From NCBI GenBank assembly GCA_964577995.1, contig CAZOBP010000015.1, positions 1 to 29,242 on the forward strand: DNA of 29,242 nt. Direction: 5' to 3'. The DNA comes from JAUVXJ01 sp964577995 (GTDB lineage Bacteria > Chloroflexota > Anaerolineae > UBA7937 > B3-Chlor). A program made the translations under genes and the position numbers. Within the stretch, counting starts at the first letter, position 1, and every line of letters begins with the position of its first letter. The notes beneath the pieces are model-generated. The model did not search any database. It saw nothing but the letters and a program-made list of their open reading frames with translations, and had not been told where the DNA came from. This document shows positions 1 to 7,076 of the stretch, piece after piece.

Positions 1-86
1 GGAGGCGTACCTGGGTGGTTCACGGGCCTAGCTAGGGTAGCCAGGTGTTGTCCAGGGGCGTGTGGCGTGGCGAGATGGCGTGAGAG

Positions 87-130
87 CCGGCACCTAGGGG
101 ATACGCGAAGACCTCCGGTGCCGGTCTTTT
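87..130 (+). terminator. Hairpin plus T-tract, likely terminator or attenuator
   Basis: CCGGCACC at 87-94 pairs perfectly with GGTGCCGG at 117-124, giving an 8-bp GC-rich stem. TCTTTT follows at 125-130. This is the form of a factor-independent terminator. It lies about 150 bases before iorA, so it either ends a gene outside the window or acts as an attenuator in the iorA leader. The 22-base loop is longer than usual. The remainder of 1-281 shows no coding frame that I recognise and no convincing promoter. Confidence 0.6.
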
Positions 131-281
131 GCCGGATTGAGACTCGGCTTGGACCTACTCTTGACGTTCGGAGCACGCAACTAGCGGTTTGTGAAGATTG
201 GAGGCCGCGGAGGGCTCGTGGCCAGGGCGCACGGTGACTTGATCCCATGTGCGTGATGGGGAGCGGAAACGGAGGGATGTG

Positions 282-2057
282 GTGAGAGCTTTGCTATCGG
301 GAAACGAGGCTGTGGCCCGTGGGGCGTACGAGAGCGGTGTCGTGTTTGCTAGCGCCTATCCCGGCACACCCAGCACGGAAATCCTGGAGAATGTGGCCAA
401 GTACGATGAGATCTACGCCGAGTGGAGCCCGAACGAAAAGGTGGCTCTGGACACGGCTATCGGAGCGGCCTATGCCGGCAAGCGCGTCCTGGCGGCTATG
501 AAGCACGTCGGCCTGAACGTGGCTGCGGAGTCACTTTTCTACTCCGCCTATACCGGCATCAACGGGGCATTGGTGATAGTGACGGCCGACGACCCTGGTC
601 TTCATAGTTCGCAGAATGAGCAGGATAACCGTTACTATGCGAAGTTCGCCAAGGTGCCGATGCTGGAGCCGACGGACAGCCAGGAGTCGAAGGATTTCGT
701 TGGCCTGGGGCTGGAGATCAGCGAACAGTTCGATACGCCGGTACTGCTGAGGATGACAACTCGCATCTGCCATTCCATGTCCATCGTCGAGCTTGGCGAG
801 AGGACGGCAGCTCCTCCCAGTCCACAACCATACGAGCGCAACATACAAAAGTACGCTATGTTGCCGGGCTTCGCCAGGGCAAGGCATCCGGTGATCGAGC
901 AGAGACTAGAAGACCTGGCGGAGTATGCGGAGACTTTCCCCTACAACAAGATCGAGTGGGGAGACCGGTCCCTCGGGATCGTGGCCAACGGAGTGTCATA
1001 CCAGTATGCGAGAGAGGTCTTCCCGGAGGCCTCCTTCCTGAAGCTGGGCATGAGCTGGCCGCTGCCCGAGCGCCTGATCCGTGAGTTCGCGTCTGGGGTG
1101 GAGAAGCTGGTTGTGGTCGAGGAATTAGACCCCTTCCTCGAGGAGCACCTGAAGATCATGGGTCTCAAGGTTGCCGCCGGCAAGGACTACTTCCCCATTG
1201 TGGGGGAGTTCAATCCCAGGGTGGTGCGCGAGGCGGCGCACAAAGCAGGTCTGGTCGGCAAGCCTTCGCCAACGCCGGAGTCGGGTGTGTCGGATCTGCC
1301 CCCGCGTCCTCCGGTGTTGTGCGCCGGGTGTCCTCACAGGCCCGTCTTCTACATGCTGAAGAAACACGGGCTGGTGGTGAACGGCGACATAGGGTGCTAC
1401 GCGTTGGCTACGCTGGCTCCCATCTCCACGACCGACACCATCGGGTGCATGGGGGCGAGCATCGGCGTGGCCCACGGGATGAACAAGGCGGGCTTTGAGG
1501 GAAGAGCTGTGGCCACCATCGGAGACTCCACGTTCTGGCACGCGGGTATGCCGCCCTTGCTGAACGTGATCTACAACAAGAGCAACACTGTGACCCTGAT
1601 TGTGGACAACGAGACCACCGCGATGACAGGACACCAGAATCACCCCAGCACGGGTCGCACGTTGAAAGGCGAGGAGACCTCACGGGGGGATTTCGAGGCG
1701 CTGGCCAGGGCTATGGGCTACGAAGAGGTCCGCACAGTGAACCCGCTGAACTTGAAGGAGTTGGAAGAGGCTCTCGAGGCGTCGCTGGAGGCGAACAAGC
1801 CAGCGGTGCTGATCTCACGTTCGCCCTGCATCTTCCTGTACAAGGAGCGCCCCGGGCTTTTCGAGGTGGACCTGGACCGCTGTAACGCGTGTGGCCGGTG
1901 CTTCGAGATCGGGTGTCCGGCCATCATCCGGAGCAGCGAGATCGACGAGAAGACGGGAAAGGCCAAGGCCGAGATCAATCCCATATTGTGCTTCGGCTGC
2001 GCGGTGTGCGAGCAGGTGTGCGCCCGCAAGGCCATTCACACGGTGGAGGAGCAGTAG
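282..2057 (+). CDS. iorA: Indolepyruvate ferredoxin oxidoreductase, alpha subunit
   Basis: Large subunit of the thiamine-diphosphate enzyme that oxidatively decarboxylates aryl-pyruvates (indolepyruvate, phenylpyruvate) to aryl-acetyl-CoA and reduces ferredoxin in the cytoplasm. The start follows the family pattern (LLSGNEAVARGAYESG). An N-terminal PFOR-type pyrimidine-binding domain is followed by a C-terminal TPP domain with GDIGCYAL, then GDSTFWHAG and VDNETTAMTG for metal/TPP binding. The last 60 residues are a two-cluster ferredoxin domain, CNACGRCFEIGCP and CFGCAVCEQVC. The frame is open from a GTG at 249, but GGAGGG at 271-276 is placed for the GTG at 282, which also matches family starts. 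The result is 591 residues, a normal length. iorB follows 1 base after the stop. Substrate preference cannot be read from sequence. Confidence 0.96.
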   Translation: MRALLSGNEAVARGAYESGVVFASAYPGTPSTEILENVAKYDEIYAEWSPNEKVALDTAIGAAYAGKRVLAAMKHVGLNVAAESLFYSAYTGINGALVIVTADDPGLHSSQNEQDNRYYAKFAKVPMLEPTDSQESKDFVGLGLEISEQFDTPVLLRMTTRICHSMSIVELGERTAAPPSPQPYERNIQKYAMLPGFARARHPVIEQRLEDLAEYAETFPYNKIEWGDRSLGIVANGVSYQYAREVFPEASFLKLGMSWPLPERLIREFASGVEKLVVVEELDPFLEEHLKIMGLKVAAGKDYFPIVGEFNPRVVREAAHKAGLVGKPSPTPESGVSDLPPRPPVLCAGCPHRPVFYMLKKHGLVVNGDIGCYALATLAPISTTDTIGCMGASIGVAHGMNKAGFEGRAVATIGDSTFWHAGMPPLLNVIYNKSNTVTLIVDNETTAMTGHQNHPSTGRTLKGEETSRGDFEALARAMGYEEVRTVNPLNLKELEEALEASLEANKPAVLISRSPCIFLYKERPGLFEVDLDRCNACGRCFEIGCPAIIRSSEIDEKTGKAKAEINPILCFGCAVCEQVCARKAIHTVEEQ

Positions 2058-2058
2058 G

Positions 2059-2637
2059 GTGAAGACCACGAATTTCGCACTGGTTGGCGTGGGCGGTCAA
2101 GGCGTCCTCCTGGCGTCGGACATCCTGTCACAGGTTGGAGTGGCGAGCGGCCTCGACGTCAAGAAATCGGAAGTCCACGGTATGGCCCAGAGGGGCGGCA
2201 GCGTGCTCAGTCAGGTGATCTGGGGAGAGAAAGTGTATGCGCCCCTACAGGGTAAGGGCGACATAGACTACCTGTTGTCTTTCGAGTTGCTGGAGACGCT
2301 ACGGTGGCTCGATTTTCTGAGACCCACGGGCATTGCCATCGTCAATGAGCAGAGGCTGCCGCCTCTGGCAGTCAGTTCCGGAGGGATGGAGTACCCAGGG
2401 CAGGAGCGGATAGAGAAGACTCTTGCTCGGGCGACAAAGCAATACTACATCGTGCCCGCGCTGGCCAAGGCTCAGGAACTGGGCACGGATCGGGCCACGA
2501 ACGTGGTGCTTCTGGGCGCCTTGTCCAGGCACTTGGATGTGCCGAAGAAGCAGTGGCTGGATGTGATCGAGGAGCGCGTCCCGAAGAAGTACTTGGAGTT
2601 GAACCGCAGAGCATTTGCGGCTGGACGAGAGCTGTAA
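2059..2637 (+). CDS. iorB: Indolepyruvate ferredoxin oxidoreductase, beta subunit
   Basis: Small partner of IorA, belonging to the gamma-type domain family of 2-oxoacid:ferredoxin oxidoreductases, which contacts CoA and completes the active site. The N-terminus NFALVGVGGQGVLLASDIL is the family's glycine-rich opening, and KKSEVHGMAQRGGSVLSQV is the second conserved block. The product is 192 residues, as expected. The GTG start at 2059 is set by GGAGGA at 2045-2050 inside the end of iorA. The two genes are separated by one base, so translation is probably coupled and the subunits made in equal amounts. The frame continues upstream inside iorA but that part has no family similarity. Confidence 0.95.
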   Translation: MKTTNFALVGVGGQGVLLASDILSQVGVASGLDVKKSEVHGMAQRGGSVLSQVIWGEKVYAPLQGKGDIDYLLSFELLETLRWLDFLRPTGIAIVNEQRLPPLAVSSGGMEYPGQERIEKTLARATKQYYIVPALAKAQELGTDRATNVVLLGALSRHLDVPKKQWLDVIEERVPKKYLELNRRAFAAGREL

Positions 2638-2735
2638 GTCTACGCCGGAAGCCCATAGGTGGTGTGGGGTATCGTCCGAAGGTTCCCGAGAGCGTTTGCG
2701 GTGTCGGGTCGACGGTACGTGTAGAGGAGTGTGGC

Positions 2736-4055
2736 ATGGCCAAGAAGAAGTATCCAATGTGGAATGAGGAAGCGGAGACTATGCCGCGAGAGGAGCTACG
2801 GAAGCTCCAGCTCAATCGGCTGAAACGCGCCCTGCGCCACGTCTACGAGAACGTAGCCTACTACAGGGAGCGTTGCGACCAGGTGGGTGTCAAGCCAGCT
2901 GATCTCCGAACGCTAGACGACCTGGCCAAGTTCCCGTTCACGACCAAGCAGGACTTGCGGGACAACTATCCGTTTGGGCCTTTTGCAGTGCCGCTGAGTG
3001 ACGTTGCCGAGATTCACGCCACCAGTGGCACGACCGGCAAGATGACGGTCACCGGCTACACCAAGAACGATCTGAGGGTCTGGTCCGAGGTCATGGCGCG
3101 GGTGTACACGCTGGCAGGCACGACAGCGGGCGACGTGATCCACAACTGTCTGGGATACGGTCTGTTCACCGGGGGCATGGGGTTCCACCATGGTGGTATC
3201 GAAGTGGGAGCCACGGTGGTACCGGTGTCCTCGGGGCAGACGAAACGACAACTGACCATCATGCAGGATTTCGGCTGCACCGTGCTAGTCTCAACCCCGT
3301 CATACGCTATCGTGCTGGCGGAAGCCGCTGCAGAAGCAGGGCTGGATCCCAAGAAAGATCTCAAGTTGCGTACCGCGCTGCTGGGGGCCGAGCCATGGAG
3401 TGAGGCGATGCGGGCTCAGATCAACGAGAGCCTGAATCTAGAGGCCTTCGACAGCTATGGCCTGGCTGAGGTCATCGGCCCCGGAGTTGCGCTTGAATGC
3501 TTCGAGCACAACGGGATGCACATTGCTGAGGACCATTTCTATCCGGAGATCATAGACCCTTCGACTGGCGAGCCCCAGCCATATGGCACGCAGGGAGAGT
3601 TGGTGTTCACCACTCTTACCAAGGAAGCGTTCCCGCTGATCAGGTATAGAACTCGAGACCGCACGGTATTGAATGCCGAGAGGTGTGTCTGCGGGCGGAC
3701 TGTGGTGCGCATGGGCAAGGTGATGGGACGCACAGATGACATGCTGATCATCCGAGGCGTCAACGTCTTTCCGTCTCAGATAGAGCACGTCTTGCTGGGC
3801 TTCGAGGAGTTGGCGCCTCAGTACGTGATCTATGTGGATCGGCCCGAGGCCCTGGACATCCTAACGGTGGAAGTTGAGGCGGCGGAGGGACTCCAGAGGG
3901 AAGGCGCGGCTGCGGTGAAGCAGCTAGAAGAAAAGGTGACGATGGCGCTCCGAGAGACCCTGGGAGTCTCGGCAGGCGTGAACGTGAAAGAACCGCTCTC
4001 CATCCAGCGTAGTGAGGGCAAGGCCAAGCGGGTGGTGGATCGTAGAAAGCTCTAG
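2736..4055 (+). CDS. paaK: Phenylacetate-CoA ligase family enzyme
   Basis: Adenylate-forming CoA ligase of 439 residues, typical for the PaaK family, which makes aryl-acetyl-CoA from an aryl-acetate, CoA and ATP. The ATP-binding P-loop is TSGTTGK at residues 96-102. SYGLAEVIGPG is the adenine-binding block, YRTRDRTVL the hinge region and GRTDDMLIIRGVNVFP the C-terminal cap motif. The ATG at 2736 has AGAGGAG at 2723-2729. It lies 98 bases after iorB. The ior/paaK pairing is common in anaerobes and archaea, where ligase and IOR act on the same aryl-acetyl-CoA pool. Working in reverse it could conserve ATP. The exact acid (phenylacetate, indoleacetate or other) is not determined. Confidence 0.93.
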   Translation: MAKKKYPMWNEEAETMPREELRKLQLNRLKRALRHVYENVAYYRERCDQVGVKPADLRTLDDLAKFPFTTKQDLRDNYPFGPFAVPLSDVAEIHATSGTTGKMTVTGYTKNDLRVWSEVMARVYTLAGTTAGDVIHNCLGYGLFTGGMGFHHGGIEVGATVVPVSSGQTKRQLTIMQDFGCTVLVSTPSYAIVLAEAAAEAGLDPKKDLKLRTALLGAEPWSEAMRAQINESLNLEAFDSYGLAEVIGPGVALECFEHNGMHIAEDHFYPEIIDPSTGEPQPYGTQGELVFTTLTKEAFPLIRYRTRDRTVLNAERCVCGRTVVRMGKVMGRTDDMLIIRGVNVFPSQIEHVLLGFEELAPQYVIYVDRPEALDILTVEVEAAEGLQREGAAAVKQLEEKVTMALRETLGVSAGVNVKEPLSIQRSEGKAKRVVDRRKL

Positions 4056-4102
4056 CGTACGGCAGTAGGTCAGGGGTTACCCGGGGCTTTTCTCACGAGC
4101 GC

Positions 4103-4150
4103 GTGGGGTGCAGGCTGCTGACACCTGGGGGTGTATGCCCTGCACCTCAC
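4103..4150 (+). promoter_or_regulatory. Nested stem-loop in the leader of the thiolase genes
   Basis: Bases 4103-4114 pair with 4139-4150 in a 12-bp stem with a single G-T wobble. Inside its loop ACACC (4121-4125) pairs with GGTGT (4130-4134). No T-tract follows, so this is not an ordinary terminator. It lies between paaK and the first thiolase, about 100 bases before that start codon. It may end or process the upstream transcript, or be a leader structure. Confidence 0.45.
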
Positions 4151-4248
4151 CGATTATCTGGGAAGGGTTGAGCGGGTTCGCTTTTCGCGGTGCTACAAGG
4201 AGCAACCCCCAAAAGTGAGAACACATTAAGGGAAGGAGCTAAAGCACG

Positions 4249-5451
4249 ATGGATTTCTACGGTAAGGATATTGTTATCCTGGATGGTGCTCGTACACCCT
4301 TGAGCCACTACAGTGGATCGCTGAAGGACGTGCACCCTACAGACATGTCGGCTCACGTCGCCAAGGAGGCCATGAGGCGCTCTGGCGTGGAGCCGGAGTG
4401 GATAGACCACGTGGTCTGGGGCAACGCTTCGCAGTCGAGCGGGGATGCCCAGTACCTGTCGCGCCACGTAGGTCTCAAGTCAGGATGCCCGATACCGGTG
4501 CCAGCGCTCAACCTGGGCCGTATCTGCGGCTCGGGTCTGGAAGCGATCGTCACTGCGGCACGGATGCTCATCGTGGATGACGAGTACAAGTTCATCCTGG
4601 CCGGCGGTGTGGAGGCCATGGACCAGATGCCTTTCGTGATCAGGAACGCCCGCGATGGCCTGCGTTACGGAGAGGGCGTCATCGACCACTGGGGGGATAC
4701 GGTCTTCATAGACACCTACAACGGTCTGCGCATGGCGCTGACCGCCGAGAACCTGGTGGAGATGTACAACATCTCTCGCGAAGAGCAGGACGAGTTCGCC
4801 TACCGCAGTCACATGCTGGCGGCGGCGGCGCGGGACAGTGGTCGTCTAGCCAAGGAGATAGCGCCTATTGAGGTGCCTGCTGGGAGGAAGGGCGAGACCA
4901 GGCTGTTCGACCACGACGAGCGGATCCGGGACGATACCACTGTGGAAAAGCTGGCGAAGCTCAAGCCCGCCTTCAAGGCGGATGGCACAGTCACCGCCGG
5001 CAACGCGTGTCCCATCACGGATGGCGCTGGCTCCGTCGTGGTGACGACTATGGACGTGGCCAAGGAGCGTGGGTTGAAGCCTCTAGCCAGGCTGGTGTCC
5101 TACGGTGCCATGGGCTGCAACCCTGATATCATGGGCATCGGGCCCGTGCCCGCGACGAAGCAAGCGCTGCAGCGAGCGGGGATGAAGCTCGAGGAGATCG
5201 ACATCATCGAGCTGAACGAGGCCTTTGCGGCTCAGTACCTCGCTTGCGAGAGGGAACTGAACAACAACCGTGATATCACCAACGTGAACGGTGGTGCCAT
5301 CGCGCTAGGACATCCGACGGCCTGCACAGGGGTGCGGATATCCCTCAGTGCCATGTACGAGCTCAGGGAGCGCAACAAGCAGTACTGCCTGGCCACGATG
5401 TGCATTGGGGGCGGTCAAGGGATGGCTGGCATCTTCGAGAACGTGACGTAG
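4249..5451 (+). CDS. Thiolase family protein (acetyl-CoA acyltransferase), copy 1
   Basis: Thiolase of 400 residues that should cleave 3-oxoacyl-CoA with CoA or run the reverse condensation. The nucleophilic cysteine is C93 in RICGSGLEA, the active-site histidine is H355 and the second cysteine is C385 in CIGGGQG. NEAFAAQ is also present. The histidine block reads GHPTACTG, whereas most thiolases have a glycine two residues after the proline (HPxG); here it is alanine, so activity or substrate may differ. The ATG at 4249 is preceded by GGAAGGAG at 4231-4238. A close paralogue follows 53 bases downstream. Biosynthetic and degradative roles cannot be separated from sequence; a catabolic role fits the neighbours. 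Confidence 0.92.
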   Translation: MDFYGKDIVILDGARTPLSHYSGSLKDVHPTDMSAHVAKEAMRRSGVEPEWIDHVVWGNASQSSGDAQYLSRHVGLKSGCPIPVPALNLGRICGSGLEAIVTAARMLIVDDEYKFILAGGVEAMDQMPFVIRNARDGLRYGEGVIDHWGDTVFIDTYNGLRMALTAENLVEMYNISREEQDEFAYRSHMLAAAARDSGRLAKEIAPIEVPAGRKGETRLFDHDERIRDDTTVEKLAKLKPAFKADGTVTAGNACPITDGAGSVVVTTMDVAKERGLKPLARLVSYGAMGCNPDIMGIGPVPATKQALQRAGMKLEEIDIIELNEAFAAQYLACERELNNNRDITNVNGGAIALGHPTACTGVRISLSAMYELRERNKQYCLATMCIGGGQGMAGIFENVT

Positions 5452-5504
5452 TCAGCACGAGCGACCGGGGCTGGCACGCCGCGCGACATCTGTGGGGTAT
5501 CCAC

Positions 5505-6689
5505 ATGGACGAGGTGGTTATTGTCGAGGGTGCGCGTACCGCATTCGGAGGTCTCAACGGTGGACTGAAGGGTGTGACCGCCACCGAGCTGGGCGCAGTT
5601 GCTGCTCGGGAGGCCCTGAAGCGCTCCCAGGTTGAGCCAGAGGCCATCGACCACGTGGTCTTTGGGAACGTGGTCCAGACCTGCAAGGATGCGCCTTATC
5701 TGGCGCGCCACATCGGCATGAGTGTGGGGGTCCCCGTCGAGGTGCCCGGTTTGACGGTGAACCGATTGTGTGCGTCCGGTCTGGAGGCCGGCGTGATAGC
5801 CGCCCAACAGCTTCTGCTTGGCGATGCTTCAATGGTACTGGCGGGTGGCACGGAGAACATGACGCAGTGTCCCCACCTCATCCGCGGCGTCCGGGACGGA
5901 TTCCGGCTGGGGAACGTGGAGGTGGAGGACTACGTCCTGGTGGCCCTCACGGATCAGTGGAACGGGCTGGTCATGGGGCTCACGGCCGAGAAGCTGGCGG
6001 AGATGTACCACATCTCCCGAGAGGAGCAGGACGAGTTTGCCTCTCGCAGCCACAGTCTGGCGGCAGAGGCCCGAGAGAACGGTCGCTTCGCTGAGGAGAT
6101 TGTGCCCGTGGAGACCAGAGACCGCAAAGGTAGGAGCGTCGTGGTAGACCGCGATGAGCACATCCGGGCCGACTCCCGTTTGGAGAGCCTGGCCCAACTG
6201 CCACCGGTCTTCAAGAAGGATGGTACGGTGACTGCCGGGAACTCGTGCGGGATCAACGACGGCGCGGCGGCCTATGTGATGACCACTACCCGACGGGCGA
6301 GGGACATGGGCCTGAAGCCTCTGGGCCGACTAGTGTCCTGGGCCAGCGTGGGGGTGGACCCGGAGATTATGGGCATAGGACCGGTGGAGGCCTCCAGAAG
6401 AGCACTGGAGCGAGCTGGGATGAGTCTGGAGGACATGGAGTTGGTGGAACTCAACGAGGCGTTCGCCGCTCAGTACCTGGCTTGCGAGAGGGAGCTGGGC
6501 CTCAATCGGGATCGGGTCAACGTGAACGGTGGCGCGATTGCCCTGGGGCATCCAGTGGGCGCCAGTGGTGCCAGGGTCACCCTGACCCTGCTCTACGAAC
6601 TGCGCAGACGTGGGCTGAGGTATGGTCTCGCGACTCTCTGCGTAGGTGGGGGCATGGGGATCGCAGCCGTATTGGAATGCTTGCAGTAG
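5505..6689 (+). CDS. Thiolase family protein (acetyl-CoA acyltransferase), copy 2
   Basis: Second thiolase, 394 residues, roughly half identical by eye to the gene upstream along its entire length, so the two look like an old tandem duplication. The catalytic residues are C89 in NRLCASGLEA, H349 in the canonical GHPVGASGAR block and C379 in CVGGGMG. Unlike copy 1, every signature is standard. The ATG at 5505 aligns with the family start (MDEVVIVEGARTAFG). The ribosome binding site is weak (GTGGGG a few bases upstream), which suggests translational coupling to copy 1. Two non-identical copies may form a mixed oligomer or serve different acyl chains. Confidence 0.93.
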   Translation: MDEVVIVEGARTAFGGLNGGLKGVTATELGAVAAREALKRSQVEPEAIDHVVFGNVVQTCKDAPYLARHIGMSVGVPVEVPGLTVNRLCASGLEAGVIAAQQLLLGDASMVLAGGTENMTQCPHLIRGVRDGFRLGNVEVEDYVLVALTDQWNGLVMGLTAEKLAEMYHISREEQDEFASRSHSLAAEARENGRFAEEIVPVETRDRKGRSVVVDRDEHIRADSRLESLAQLPPVFKKDGTVTAGNSCGINDGAAAYVMTTTRRARDMGLKPLGRLVSWASVGVDPEIMGIGPVEASRRALERAGMSLEDMELVELNEAFAAQYLACERELGLNRDRVNVNGGAIALGHPVGASGARVTLTLLYELRRRGLRYGLATLCVGGGMGIAAVLECLQ

Positions 6690-6717
6690 GGCAACAGTGT
6701 GCGACCTACTATGTCTA

Positions 6718-6757
6718 TACACGTGTACTGGCTGATCGGGAGCCGGTTCAGTATAAT
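6718..6757 (+). promoter_or_regulatory. Possible promoter with a palindromic operator for the zinc-ribbon/AOR genes
   Basis: A perfect -10 hexamer, TATAAT, lies at 6752-6757. Seventeen bases upstream the -35 position (6729-6734) reads TGGCTG and is poor. Directly before that is the perfect 10-base palindrome TACACGTGTA at 6718-6727. A weak -35 with an adjoining palindrome is the layout of a regulated promoter. The transcript would begin near 6764, just before the ribosome binding site GGAGGG at 6779-6784. Confidence 0.45.
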
Positions 6758-6794
6758 TGGAGTGTAACGGTCCACTTTGGAGGGAAAGAACAGC

Positions 6795-7001
6795 GTGGCC
6801 AAGAATGCTGGCAAGAAGGAGCAGAAGGCGAGTGACCGCATCGGCGAGGTGAGATGCCTCAACTGCTTCCACCGCTACAAGGTTCCGCCGAAGGCGGACA
6901 AGTTTGTGTGCCCTGAGTGTGGTTGGGAGTGGCGTGTGTCGTGGGTGAACCCCAAGCTGGCCAAGATCAGGGGTCCGATGTGGGATAAGATGAAGTTCTA
7001 G
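6795..7001 (+). CDS. Small zinc-ribbon protein, unknown function
   Basis: A 68-residue basic protein with two cysteine pairs, CLNC (C21, C24) and CPEC (C39, C42), separated by 14 residues. This is the form of a rubredoxin-like or zinc-ribbon knuckle that binds one zinc or iron. The N-terminal 15 residues are lysine-rich and probably disordered; the tail ends in PMWDKMKF. The GTG at 6795 is chosen because GGAGGG at 6779-6784 is well spaced; a TTG at 6777 in the same frame overlaps that site. It is the first gene after a putative promoter and stands 75 bases before the AOR gene. It could be an electron carrier, a metal-site maturation factor or a small nucleic-acid-binding regulator for AOR. 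I do not recognise a named family. Confidence 0.75.
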   Translation: MAKNAGKKEQKASDRIGEVRCLNCFHRYKVPPKADKFVCPECGWEWRVSWVNPKLAKIRGPMWDKMKF

Positions 7002-7076
7002 GTGCGTTGTGTGACCGCGGGGGATTTGGACAAGGAGGACAACTCTCGCTTGAGGTAGAAGGAAGTCTGCCAAGGA

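Noticed and set aside
161..189. TTGACG as a possible -35 box before iorA
   Set aside because: No acceptable -10 hexamer lies 16-18 bases downstream.
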